DNA of 64,000 bases, from the NCBI GenBank assembly GCA_900074885.1, contig FJUW01000012.1, forward strand, positions 682,001 to 746,000, in the 5' to 3' direction. Shown here in pieces: positions 12,412 through 24,043 of this stretch. The notes below the pieces were generated by a model that worked only from the letters and a program-made list of their open reading frames with translations, was not told where the DNA came from and did not search any database. Origin of the DNA: Rhynchosporium graminicola (Eukaryota > Ascomycota > Leotiomycetes > Helotiales > Ploettnerulaceae). Positions within the stretch are counted from its first letter, which is position 1. Every line of letters begins with the position of its first letter. The position numbers and the translations under genes were made by a program.

Positions 12412-12764
12412 GGGTTTGTAATCATGTTGGAAAATTTTACTCGCCGGTTCCGCGTTATGCTCGGTTGATTCTGTGTCCTTCTATACAGGTATCCGTTTTG
12501 TGATTTGAAGTGGTGGGAGTAAAAGAGGGAGGACAACAGAGGGGGGACGTTGCCTAAGTGATTGGGGAGATGATGGAGGGCCGGCCCGTTCATTGAGACG
12601 CGTTTGATCTTCGCTTAGCTTCTGCTAGGACTTAATAACTTCTCAATTACCGTGCCGTGCCCAGATTATCTCAAGCCTCATAATAGATCAAATCTCCATC
12701 AAAAATCTCAAACGGCCGAACTTTCAAACGGTTCGACGTGTGCCCAATTAACCTCCAAGCCTCC

Positions 12765-12796
12765 ACATACGACCATAGACTGGTGAGAATTGGGCA
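12765..12796 (+). pseudogene. 5S rRNA fragment (5' 32 nt)
   Basis: The first 32 nt match the start of the intact 5S gene at 8136 with only two or three differences, then the match stops at GGGCA. The internal control region and 3' half are missing and no T-run follows, so it cannot be a functional 5S gene. Truncated 5S copies are known to be scattered in filamentous fungal genomes. Confidence 0.85.
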
Positions 12797-12931
12797 CGCT
12801 CCTTGATTTGAGATATAGCGGGCTTTGATTGCTTCAAATAATGTCAACCCTGAAGACCCATAATCCAAGTGACTCGCGCGCCCATGGCCGTTTCCACATT
12901 CGGCACCGCCCCCTGCAACGGGACCACTGCC

Positions 12932-15351
12932 TCACTCAACATCGACCCTCTCCCACATCCCAGCTCTCGAGCGCCCCCCTACCACGCTCTGCAAATCATT
13001 AACATACGCCCACCCGACATATAGAAACCTTCTTCGCTTTCCATCCACTGGGTGTGATGGCTGCGCACGTAAAAACTCATCAGCCGCAGCCTTAGCCTTA
13101 TCCTCATCATCGACCTCTCTGGTCTCTTGCTCTTGAACTTCCCGTTTCGCCCGATCACCTATACCGTCGCCTCTCCTCTCATCTTTACCCTCCCATATAC
13201 TCTTTACTTCTCGCACAACGCTCTCCCCTCTCTCCTGCCCAACAACATCAACTTTAGTCTCAGCTACCTCCCTGAGTATCAAACAACACGGCGCCTTTGC
13301 CACTAACCAAAGCCCATCGCCCTCTTGCAACGAGGACGGGCCCGTTCCTAGCGCGCCCTCTCGCGTGACGAAGACGCTCCGATCCAGACCGTGCGCGGCA
13401 AAGATCTGGGAAAAGGGCTCAGCGAGACGGCGGAGGCGGGACAGGTGAGTGAGGGAGGTGGTTGTGACTATGGATGTCGAGGGGGATGTGGAAACAAGGG
13501 AATGAAGGTAAGCATCGAGGTCCCGCTTGAGCAATGTTACGTAGGGTAGGGACTCCGTGCCGAACAGTCTATCTAACTGCGTGCTGAGATGCGACTTGAG
13601 TTGAGCCCGGGCCTGGGCTTGAGATGTCTCGGCGCCGTCGTAGTTGTAGGTATCAAGGGCTTGTAGGAGCACGTGACTTAGGAATGAGGCGGTGAGGTCT
13701 TGGTCTTGTCGTAGGTCTATGGCGATGCTACGCTTGTCGCCTTGTAAAAGGCAACGAGCTAGCGCGAAGAGTGCAGCGCCACGTGTGACCGGGAGGACGG
13801 AGACGAGGTTGTGTAAGAGGGCCAAAGCGTGTGGGCTGTTAAGTAGGGCGAGAATAGGGCCAGTTGTGTGGATGATTGTGCCGAGGGGGATGGCGGTGAT
13901 TTGAAGCAGGTCAGAAACGAAAGAGGGCACGCCACCATCAGGTGCGGTCTTCGTTAGATCTGACATGGTGGCTAGCACGGAATCGAGCACTTGCCATCCG
14001 ATGCCAAACTGATCACCATTAACAGAGAAGTCGGGGACATAAGAGGGCATGGAGGGAACACTTCGTTTGGCATTGTCTTCGACAAGCAAAAGGAAGCCCA
14101 GCCAGGATGTATCCAGAATAATGCCTCTGACAGCTAAGGTGTAGACCTCAGCTGTGGTGGCTGCGTAGTTGACTGACACGGTGTCGCGAGCGGAAATTTG
14201 GCGCTTGGTGGCAATCAAGCCTAGCAAAGCGTACACCTTGTCTCTTGAATCTGTCGCTTGGTGCCGCCTACTGCTATAGAGAAGGTTGGCCAGGAAGGTC
14301 CAGGCTGTTTTGGGTCTACCGGGGCGATCAAAAGCACTCGGTCGTCGAACCTGTAGCGTCCCTCTTCCGTGTAGAGATCTTGCACCAAGAAGGTGTTTCG
14401 TATGCACGTGCTTGACTCGATGGTCGAGGAATTAAAGGAAAACCTCTCAGCGGTGCGAATCTCCCACCACAGTAGATCAGCGCACTGGACCATCTGATTA
14501 TAGCTGAATTTGGCAGGACCACAATAATACGTTACGTAGCGAGCCAACACAACTTCTTGGATAACTGCGGTGAAATCAGTGTTATCGGCTTCACGCGGCA
14601 CTCACCCAATCGATTTGGTACTCACCCCATGTTCGTTTGAACCAGCGTCTGGCCAGAAATAGCCAAAAGAACGACCACCTGTTGTCCTCAGGATCAGGAA
14701 GACTGTACCTTCTATATCGATGCGTGTGATCATTCTCTGCCTGCCAAGAAGCAACGTAATTTGTACCAGCGAACTCAGTCGAGCCCTCCTCTTCCTTGAA
14801 ATCCTCGACCATCTGCGTCACACCAACCACAATAGGCTGCACGATGTGCAAATAAGATGCGTCCGCCTTACCAAGCCAGACCACGACTCTGCGAGCATTC
14901 CGATAGATGTGCCCATCAAGCCAACCTGTAAGCTCCGCTCATGGACATTGACCTGGTCGATGCAAATAGCGTCGATCCAGATATACATGCTCTTAGGCTC
15001 GGAAACGTCTATCCTTCTCCGTAGCTCGCAAAGGCAGTCGTAGAGGTTACTGCCGACGCGTAGTCGGTTGCCATTGACGATTATCTCGCACAAAGGGGGG
15101 TCAACCTCCCCTGTCGTGGTCTCCTCCGCGGCACTCCATGTGTAGGACAAAGCAGTGTACTCTGGATGATGTGGATAATCGGGATCCACTTCCCAATGGC
15201 TCAGCGTACATTGGACATTTGTAGAACCGAATGATACTTCTGACAAGGCATGTATCTGGAGCAGTCGAAACTCTGGACCCATATCAGTGAACTGCTCGTA
15301 CATAAATTCGAAGCCCAGGGGAAGAGTAGAGGTCGAAGCAGACGAAGCCAT
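12932..15351 (-). pseudogene. HET-domain (heterokaryon incompatibility) protein, frameshifted
   Basis: The order of motifs is that of the HET domain: YTALSYTWS, VGSNLYDCLCELRRR, MYIWIDAICIDQVN, ERSLQVGLMG, IYRNARRVVVWLGKAD, RRWFKRTW, VIQEVVLARYVTYYCG and ATDSRDKVYALLGL, followed by a long C-terminal region to the stop at 12932. A clean 61-nt intron (14565-14625) joins RTW to VIQEVV. Two breaks remain. After LMG at about 14910 one base is missing before IYRNARR. Between about 14280 and 14400 the frame changes again; the only intron that would fix it is about 35 nt, below the usual minimum. HET proteins trigger cell death or growth arrest on recognition of non-self. This copy is probably inactive, unless the breaks are sequencing errors. 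Confidence 0.8.
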
Positions 15352-16825
15352 TTCTTTACAGTAGTAGCTGGCCTTGATGCCACGTGATTGATCTCCGGCT
15401 AGCCTAGCGACCGACGTACGGCCGATTAGAGGGCGCGTACTTCATAGACTACTAAAAGTAAATATGACAAGAGCTCTGTTAAACGATAGCTGTAAAGATG
15501 TGCTAACAGCTTTAAGCAAGTTAGTGCATGCAATGTTCGTGCATTAATTGGTAAAGGCAGCGTGGTCACTAATTTTAGAATGACAAGAGATAAGTGTAAC
15601 AACTAGAGCGGAAGTAAATCATTAAATATAGGTTTAATACACGATTTAAGACTGAAATCAAGAAGCTCAGATCCTTCGTAACGGGAGAGATATTCTAGTT
15701 TATATACTCCTTAAAAAGGTATCCCATGTTCTGCGATGAGCCAAACATTACCCCAGCACCTCCGTAAGCTGCCAGCTCGAAGTCGAGGCACCAATCTCTC
15801 AAAAGCATCATATTTTACGTAAAAGTGGGGGTCTCAGCCAGGTCGTCGTATCTGTTGATTGGGATACGATGATTTTGTCGTGAGGCCACAAGGCATATAC
15901 ACAGCGCGTTCAGAGGGCCATAGATATGCATGCCGCTCTTGCTCGCTTAGCAATCAAGTAGAAAAATATACCTACCTTGTGTATTTGGGTGTGCGAAATT
16001 TGATTTTTTATATCGAAACTATCCACTACATTAGAATTTAAGGGCAGAGCAGATTCGCCTAGGCCTCATTCGAATGTCGTGCCCAGAAATGACTAAACGA
16101 ATCGCTTAGATACTCGAAGTTAGGTATACAAGTGTTTTCAGTTAGAAACGAGCGCTACTGGTAGGGAAAGACGCGATTATTTCTAGCACGTAAAGTTGCA
16201 TGAGTACAGACTTACTTACATAGGTATGTAATGCAGGGTTGAGATGCAGGTGAGGGTATGCCTTGGTGCCTCATGACGAAATAATCGTATCCGTTAATCG
16301 TCAATGTCGCAACACCACCCTACCACCACCCGGTAGCCCGGTTTGACTATAAGGCAGGTGTACAGTATAGTCGTCTGACCATTTGCAAAAAGATAGCTCT
16401 GAAAATAAAAGCCTATCAGTAAGAGTGCTTGATTTCAATCAAGTGGCTGCGGACTGTGCCGACCTAGTAGGTGTGAGGTACGTGTCTTTCAAGAACTCTG
16501 AGCCGGCAGACAGCAAAGCACTCATCTCTCCAAGATACTTCTCGATAAATACCACCAACCAGGGCTTGTTTCTGGATGCACGGATCTTCAGGATGAATGT
16601 GACGCTTTGTGGGCGTACATAGTTGCTCACAAGAGACAACTTCCTTGTTTACTTGCCTTTCTCATGGCATATAAGGTATAGACAATCTACGGCTCTGCCC
16701 GCCCACTTAGGTCCTCTCTGCACACTGCAGCTGTCTGGTTATCGTATTGACCTCACTCATTCGAAAGGCCTTCAGGCTCAAGGGCCTTCCGAGCATCAAG
16801 AACATCAGTCGAATGTCGAATCTAT
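15352..16825. other. AT-rich intergenic stretch
   Basis: Starts with the HET gene promoter, then becomes AT-rich (about 15430-16060) with many stop codons in all frames and TA-rich runs, the look of decayed and possibly RIP-mutated DNA. I could not identify any transposon domain. A minus-strand frame at 16439-16639 has no recognisable domain. Confidence 0.4.
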
Positions 16826-19423
16826 GGATAAGACAATTTGGCATGTCGCCGAAGGACCTATTATCGAGTAAGTAAACAAGAATTCACCGCAGGCCGAAAT
16901 CTATATCATCACACAGAAGTCAGCATCGTTTTCATCCATGGCTTGAATGGCCACTGGACAAATATTTGGCGGCATGAGCTCGCAGCCAAGGCATGGCCGG
17001 AAGCCTTGTTAGCACAGGATATTCCAAACGCTCGGATTATGACTTATGGGCCTAATTATGATGCTAACTATATTTAGAGGTGATGGACGACAAATCTGCA
17101 ACTCTTTCGGGAAATTTCCCTGTTGAAATTCACAAAGACCATCGCGAGATGACGAGATTTGACAAAAGAGACGACAATGGATATCGATAGATTAATCTCA
17201 CACTTAAACGCTGGAACTAAAAGTTGGAAGCCAAAGGTATGCACTTGTATCCTTTGACCTTATATTAGACCTTTCTGTGATCATTGCAACCACCTGACAT
17301 AGGTCAAACAGACTCAGCAGGTCCCCCTGCTTCGCACGTCCCTCCTCTTACGAAAAGTACTCCTGGCTCTTTAGACATGAGTAGATCGCCTCGAACGGAT
17401 ACACCTCCCGCGCCCCCACAGGTCACCATGGTAATATCCTCGTCACGACCCGTAATCCTATACTCACACCAACTCTGCTATACATCAAGGATAAAGTGCA
17501 GCTGTGTGGCCTTGGCGTCGAGGACGGAGCCAATATTCTCAAGATATGTGCTCGTGACGACGGATCCAATATAACCGCTGATGAGGATGCTAAGGTGATT
17601 GTTGACTGGATCGAAGGTCTTCCTATGGCAATCATCCAGCTTGGACGCACAATCTACACCAAACGTACAACTATCTCGGACTTCCTTCGATTTTATCCTA
17701 CGAAAGCCGATCTCTATCAGCATATCTCCTTGGAGGATACAAGCGTCCATAATCTGGTGACCTCCTGGGCTTCAATAGATCTGGAAGAACAAAGAAAAGA
17801 AATGTTCGACCTACTCTGCATTATTGCGATGCTCGACCCCGAAAAAATAGAACAACGCACATTCAAACACCAGGCAGGCTCAATCTCAGAAACTTCTCTT
17901 ACGGCTTCGCGAAAGTATATCAATGTTAGAGCACAATTGGCAGATTCTTCGTTGATCGATGTTGATCGGCGCAACGGAGAGGTGTCTGTTCACCGAGTGG
18001 TACAGGAAGTGGCGAAAATTATGATGGTCCGCGGTGGCCATGCCTCCTCGGTGTTCAATCGAGCCGTTGATAGAATGGAAGCGCAATGGCCCTTCCTTAA
18101 CAGGAATTACGTGACAGGCAGCGGCCGATGGTATGTAACAGAGATGCCCGTTTATTCTCTTCTACCCAATGTTTCGAGATCCTCTTGAGACATTTCTCAT
18201 CTTTTATTCAAGACTCTTTATCCGACATCTGTTTTATTGCTAACCCCCATTGTGTACAGGGATGAGTTTAGTGTCGCATATCTGCATATACATCATTTGA
18301 TGGGAGTACATGCAGAATTTGTTAAGCGCAGAGTTGAGAATCTTGCAAGTTTCTGGCAAAGCTGCTACTCGAGGCCATGCAGTCAGTCAAGCTTGACAAT
18401 TTTCTAGTGTTGACACCGCTAACAGTATAAATAGATATCGGCCGGAGTGTGGGGTTAGCCACGATGCAGCTATTCTTCTCGACGAGGTTGAGAAGATCTA
18501 CGAATAAGCTACGACCGAATCTGCAACACATTGCCAAGATAGAGGGCCACTGTACATTGGACTCGCTATCTCATCAAAGAATGGGGATGATCTCTTACAC
18601 TATGTCAAATTGTCATGGAATTTGGAGATTGAGCGACACCGAAAGATGGGTCATGCGACGTCTTGGTTGGCAGTGGCTCACAACGATATGGCGGTCGCTT
18701 GGGCTTGGCAGGGTGAATTGGAAAAATCAATTATAGAATTGAAGGAGTCAAGGAGAGTCAGAGAGAAACTACCTGGCTTTATACCCGAAAAACTCTTTTC
18801 GCCACTCTACCACTTCGGCATAGTGTATGCGTGCCAAGGAAAGTACGACGAGGTAGAGAAAGTCTTGAATGAAACTATTGGTATATGGGAAGAAGCATTT
18901 GGTCCCAATGATGCGGGTATCAATGAGGTAGGGAGCCCCAAATTGAGAAACCTAGTTTCGTGATCTAATCATTGTCAGGAGCGCAGCATTGTTCTACGCT
19001 CGTGGAAGAGTGAGGTTCAGGCCTGCTGACTCTAGACGAGAAGATATCAAAGGAGGTCTGTCGGATTGCAAGGAAGCTGTCAAACGAGCTACCAGGGTTG
19101 CTGGACCTAAAAACCACAATACCCTTATTTGCAAGTAACAGGATGCCAGGATATACGCAAAACTTGGGGAGCCAAGAGTAGCTTCGTATGTATTAGGCTT
19201 AAATTGGGAAAGCAAGAGCATTGCTGACAGCGTATATGACAGTCGTATCCTCGACGAAGTTCTCTCAAACACACTGGACAAGGAACCATATCAGCGAGAT
19301 GTTGCCAGGACTGCCTTCTTGTACACTCAATGTCTGAAAGCTATGAACAAGACTGTCGAGGCTGATCAGTGGCTTGCGAAGAGTTTGAAAATTCATAACA
19401 AGTTACGCCCTGGTTTTACATGA
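16826..19423 (+). pseudogene. NLR-like gene relic: alpha/beta-hydrolase, NB-ARC, TPR
   Basis: Plus-strand pieces follow the order of fungal NOD-like receptor proteins with an N-terminal hydrolase-type effector domain. SIVFIHGLNGHWTN and DIPNARIMTYG (about 16920-17050) match the start of that hydrolase, and IHKDHREMTRF (about 17130-17162) matches the segment before the NTPase. From about 17427 the NB-ARC domain is readable (NILVTTRNP, GLPMAI, a winged-helix LDPEKIEQ region, VHRVVQEVA), then TPR-like repeats (NDMAVAWAWQGELEKSI, YHFGIVYACQGKYDEV; later GEPRVAS, SRILDEVL) to a stop at 19421. The hydrolase body and the P-loop/Walker B part of the NTPase are missing, and a TAA stop interrupts the TPR region at about 19134. 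Some introns remain intact. It cannot work as a receptor. Confidence 0.75.
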
Positions 19424-19982
19424 ATAATCGCTACTCTCATAGAAGGTGATATCGCTATGCTTACCCCATATGATTCGATAGGATGAGGCTTGGCAGAAGA
19501 CGAATTAATGGCAAGTACTCAGAGACAAGGATGCTTATTTTTTTTCATTCGCTCGGCGCTATGAATTCTTTCAATCAATCTTACACACAACATGTAACGA
19601 AGATTTCCATCAACACTGGAATACCTCCATATTAATATACTAAACCCAATTTAAGAACATGATGACGTCAAGCTTGGAAAAAATCAATATCGATCTGATA
19701 AATGTAGCTTATCACTACCTATAGTAGTTGAGTTCTGATTCTTGGACGATCAAATCTCCGTTTCCATTGGCAGCATTTGAATCTACAGTTTCCACGTTGC
19801 AAAATTGCCTTCGCACTTTTCTCGGGATCGAAGAAAGTTTGCAGCACAGATGTTGAGGAATGACAAATCCACTGACCGCTAATTTCTCAAGCTGTGTTGC
19901 AATGGTTGAAGGTCCACTGCACAGCGCCCGCGAAGTGGCGGCTCTATTTGAGATGAAATATAAAGACTGTTTTTTTACATAC
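19424..19982. other. Intergenic, no supported gene
   Basis: Separates the NLR relic from the minus-strand secreted-type gene tail. A 99-codon minus frame (19715-20014) overlaps the end of that gene in another frame and shows no domain. Confidence 0.4.
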
Positions 19983-20330
19983 TCAGTAGGCTTGGTCGTA
20001 GATGATTCTCGCATACCAGTAAGAGATCACAGGCTTCTTCTGCCCCGGAGAGTAGCTCAGTCCATCTAACTTCGCATTTACAGCTGTGAAGAAGGTAACG
20101 CTGTTGCCGGCTGCGAAGTTATATCCTCGAGTGCTGAGATTGTTCTGATAGTTATAACAGGCAATGATACTATCAAGAGTTTAGCATGTACTGTTTTGAT
20201 GATTTGAAGCCAGAATGGGGGAAGCTATTGTCATGAGATGGAAAGCACGTAGTTATCAACGTTGGTCGAAGAGTCAGCGCAGTCTATATTACCTAGTTCA
20301 GATTAATTAGGTTTTTTCCGATTTAGCCAA
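19983..20330 (-). CDS. 3' part of a possible small multi-exon protein gene
   Basis: The last exon (about 19983-20169, minus) reads IIACYNYQNN, RGYNFAAGNSVTFFTAVNAK and PVISYWYARIIYDQAY before a stop, with an acceptor-like TTGATAG just upstream. A preceding exon (about 20247-20292) reads NIDCADSSTNVDNY between an acceptor-like CTGAACTAG and a GTGCTT donor. Cysteines, small size and composition suggest a small extracellular protein. I could not establish the 5' exons or start codon; a long minus frame at 20620-20907 has a hydrophobic stretch but no clean splice to this part. Exon boundaries are tentative and it may be a relic. Confidence 0.35.
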
Positions 20331-21329
20331 AGAGCACCACTTACAGCGTTGAGATAGGCTAATTATGTGCAGTACTTCAGTAAGCATCCCATCTACTTAA
20401 CGAGCGGAATCCTCGGCTGGTTTTAGAAAAGGCAGTGGGTGATCTTACGACGACTTTCCGGATCGCGAGCTGCAGCGACCGCGAATGATTTTCGAATGCT
20501 TTCAATGACCAGAAATCAGCGTGCTACTCAGAGCCAAGCCATTTCATCTAAGCCTGTGCTTCGAGCGTGATCACTCACCAAGGTTTTTTGGTTGTTGTGT
20601 ACAATTCTTGTGTGGTCGTTCATAACTCAGAGAGCGGCGGGTCAGGGTGAAATGGTGCGGTATCGGTAGTAAGGCCTGTGGCCGAGAATATCAATGCGGA
20701 TAGTGGCAGAGATACGGCGTTGGGTAGAGAAGTATATATTTTGATGGTGATTGTATGAGCAAAGGCTAAAGGAAAAGGAACAGGTGATGAGGAGTTTGGA
20801 AATGTCTGGTAGAGGTTGCTGTCAGAAAAAGAGTCAAGGGAAATCTCTTTCCTCGCTCTTGATTCCTTCTTAATTTTCTCTAGAGAAGACTCATAGTAGA
20901 TCATCAATAAGCAGTCCTCGGTTTTCTCGGCTTTTGGTACCTTTCGTACTCTTGGATTTTTGGTTCATTAAAGGCGAGATTACTTGTTGTCAGATGATAA
21001 TACAAACTTCTCGGCAGACGACAACATACACCGTAGTAAAGACAGTGCACCACTACTTGATTCCAGACGTCGTCATCCAATGTTGATTTGTTGGGCTCAG
21101 GCCGCTCGCTTAAGGACCTGCGAAACGCTAAGCGAGAAACTTTGAACTAGGTGGTTGAACAAATCGGAGGAATCTTATTCATTTCACCCTGCTTCTTTGC
21201 TCTATCTTCATCCAATAAAACTTTTTGTTTCAATTCTGATGCTAATATCATTCTCGGCTTCCGGCTTCTAAAAGTCTGGCCTTTCGGCTTCATCTTCCAA
21301 TTTGACGGGTTCGAGTATCAGCGTGGCTC
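20331..21329. other. Intergenic or 5' part of the uncertain small gene
   Basis: May include upstream exons of the minus-strand gene ending at 19983. The 20620-20907 minus frame is open for 95 codons but resembles no domain. The 3' flank of the type II membrane protein gene lies at the right end. Confidence 0.35.
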
Positions 21330-23638
21330 TCAATTTTGCCTGTCCGCGGAACCAGGAAATTCAAACTTCTTGTTCCCAGTGTTCTCAACCTCAATACGCT
21401 GGACAGTATCCTTCTCATCATCGTCTTTCTTGCTATCGTCACCCTTGTCGTTTTCTTTCTTGTCGTCATCACCGCTCGCCTTTCCATCGTCGTGGTGTTC
21501 ATATCCCTTGGACTTGGAACTCACATCTTTGACCTCGTCAACAGTTTCAAGCTGATATTTGCCTCCTTCAATATTTTTGGAAGTGCCATCCCCATTATCG
21601 CCGGGTTTGTCTTCCTGGGCTTGCACACTTACAGCACTTTCGACCTGAGTGAAGCCTCCTACTGTACCGCCATCTCCTATACTCTTCTCCTTCGCCTCGT
21701 CTTCTGTCACACCTACAATCTTTCCCCACAGGCCCTTGACCATCCCATCCTTCTCCTGGCTATCGTGACCAGCAGGAGTATCCCCACCATTTATCTTGAA
21801 GGTGCCCAAGCCATCGCCGAAAACTTCGTCATCGAAAGATCCGCAGATGTCATTCCATGGTACCCATTCTCCTCTCTCCGTCCAAGCTCCCCCATTTCCA
21901 CCTCTGACGTCGAACCAATGCTCCCCTCCAACAGTAGCGAGAGTTTGGACGGGACTTTTGACGTGTTGGCTAAGGAGAGCACGAGATGAGTTGTGGTACC
22001 ACATAGTGCGCCAGATGTCGTTGGCGTTGTTGTCTGTGCCGTGAAAATTGAGAATCGCGGGTACTGAGGAGGGAACAATGCTGTTTCTCAGCAATGGCAC
22101 AGATGACCAAGTGGCGTCTCTTGCGAAAGCCTCGTCGAGAGCGGTATTGGAGATATTAAGTTCAGTGCTTAAGATGATACTCTGAGCAAAAGGTGGAGGG
22201 ATCATCGATAAATCTTTCGGCAAGTGGACATGTTTGATTTTGTACGACGCTGTTCCGATCCGAGACGGTACTGTCATCGCCGACTGATCATCGAACCGCA
22301 CGACTTGTATGTCTTCCACGCTATTCTCCATGACCTGAAATACAGAGCTGAGATAATCGAGTCCGATTCCAAATTCGTGATTCTGGTTCGGCGCGAGTGT
22401 GATGTTTGGTGGAGTAATTGATGGATCGATCGGTCTGGAGATGAGAGACGAGAACCAATTCCGCCATGTAGGCACATTAGCTCCTGCAGCCAAGAGCGAC
22501 AAAGTACGAGCATATTCTTGCTCGCCGAATATTTGGGAAAAGACATATTGACTGCCTTTCTTACCGTCGTCTTCAAATTCGAGTATCTCACTCGCATGTT
22601 TGTAGATCGGTCGGAGGTCTGCAACTCGGCCCGTGACCATCCCTGATGCCATGTATCGAGGAATGTTTGACTTCGCTTCTACGTGATGATCTGTCTTTGG
22701 ACCGTAAACATCTTTCGGTAAAGGAGATTCTGGTATCGAGTAACACGCTGGGTCACTCGGATCACCTGAGCATTCTTTGGTGCTACTGAACAGGACTGTC
22801 TGCCGGTATTTCTGGACCCGATGTAGCTTTGGGACCTGGGTGAGATTAGAATTTACAACCCGACCGTATTTTTTCAGTAATTGAATCGCGGATTCTTCCA
22901 GTTTGTAGATGAATCGACTGATTGCTATTTCGGCGGGGAGTTGTAACAGAGTATCTGAAAAAACGTTAGCAAAGTCAGCAATTACGAATATGATATTCAA
23001 GCTGTGAAGAGTGTAATAATAGATCACCGATATTTTACCTTCTTCCAAAATAAGGACCATGTCTTCGTCGCGTACCTCTTTGCCATGCAGAAAGCCGTAG
23101 GTGCCCTTAATTACATCTGCCCCTGGCCTTTCACCATCAAGAGATTTCCCGTAGTTGATCAGCACTGGCGTTGGGTAATTGAGAATAGCAGCCGAAAGCA
23201 GAGTCTTGCAGAGTTTCGCCGTTGGTTGGTGGGCAGAAATTAACAGGTGAAACTTTGGTTTCTTGATAACGATGCGGTTGCTGGCGTTCCTTGACTCCCC
23301 ATCATTCCACCTCGTGTCCTCATTCTCGCCATATGTTGCGATTGCTTCAGTGATACTCGTTGGAATATAACTGGTGAGTACGGAGGCTGTAAAATGAAGT
23401 TCGGTCTGATGAGTGTAGTCAGTATCAAAATCCGTTTGGAACAGATGCATTGGGGACGAACCGGATGCCTTCGTCCATAAGTAACGAAGATGATGCCAAA
23501 CAAGGCGATGACGAGGAACATGCGAAATCGAATCCTACCCGGTCTTCGCATTTGAGAGAGGATATGGCTAGCCACTAATTTCACAGGCGAGCTTTTTTGC
23601 CTTTGAGGCAGTCCGCCGGGCAGGCCTCCATACTTCAT
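21330..23638 (-). CDS. Type II membrane protein, glycosyltransferase-like, function unknown
   Basis: Three exons on the minus strand: 23462-23638, 23039-23405 and 21330-22954. Intron 1 (56 nt) uses a GTTCGT donor with a CTGAC branch; intron 2 is 84 nt with a long T-rich acceptor. The frame closes to 722 aa. A short basic cytosolic N-terminus is followed by one membrane segment (about residues 40-53, MFLVIALFGIIFVTYG), so the bulk faces the secretory lumen. The core begins with strand-like HLLISAHQPTAKLCKTLL and PVLINYG, then GFLHGK, LILEED and LQLPAEIAI, a layout I associate with fungal membrane proteins sometimes annotated as glycosyltransferase-like. The last 150 or so residues are acidic/lysine-rich low complexity. 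Catalytic residues cannot be assigned; the role is unknown. Confidence 0.8.
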
Positions 23639-24043
23639 ACTTGGATTTTCACTTCAGCAAAGAGCCAACAATTTCAATCCGATCAGATGTAATTTCTTTC
23701 AGATTAAAAAGCATGGTACAAAGAGAAAGAACAAGGACCATCGGAGATACGAGGAATGTAAGGGAGTGTGAGACATTTGATATGATTCTGCCCAAGAAAA
23801 TATCAGAACGCCACAGTTTTTGTCAAAAATTGACAAAAAGGAAGTTACAAGACAAAATTTTGATTTATCATTCCGATGAATTTCGAAGGTGGAGAAGCAA
23901 GCTCGTAAGCTCCATCCAAGATCAAGAAGTTGTAATACGTATGGTAAGTCCGAGCTTGTTGCAAACGCCAGTAAATGCTAAATGCCACCAACGCCCATAC
24001 CCTTTTCCTCCTTCCAGTTGCGCCACTCATTGAAACCACAATT

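Noticed and set aside
16439..16639. 66-codon minus-strand frame before the NLR relic
   Set aside because: Well-formed but short, with no recognisable domain; not enough to call a gene.
20620..20907. 95-codon minus-strand frame as first exon of the small gene at 19983
   Set aside because: No donor/acceptor pair joins it in frame to the supported 3' exons, and its N-terminus is not a signal peptide.
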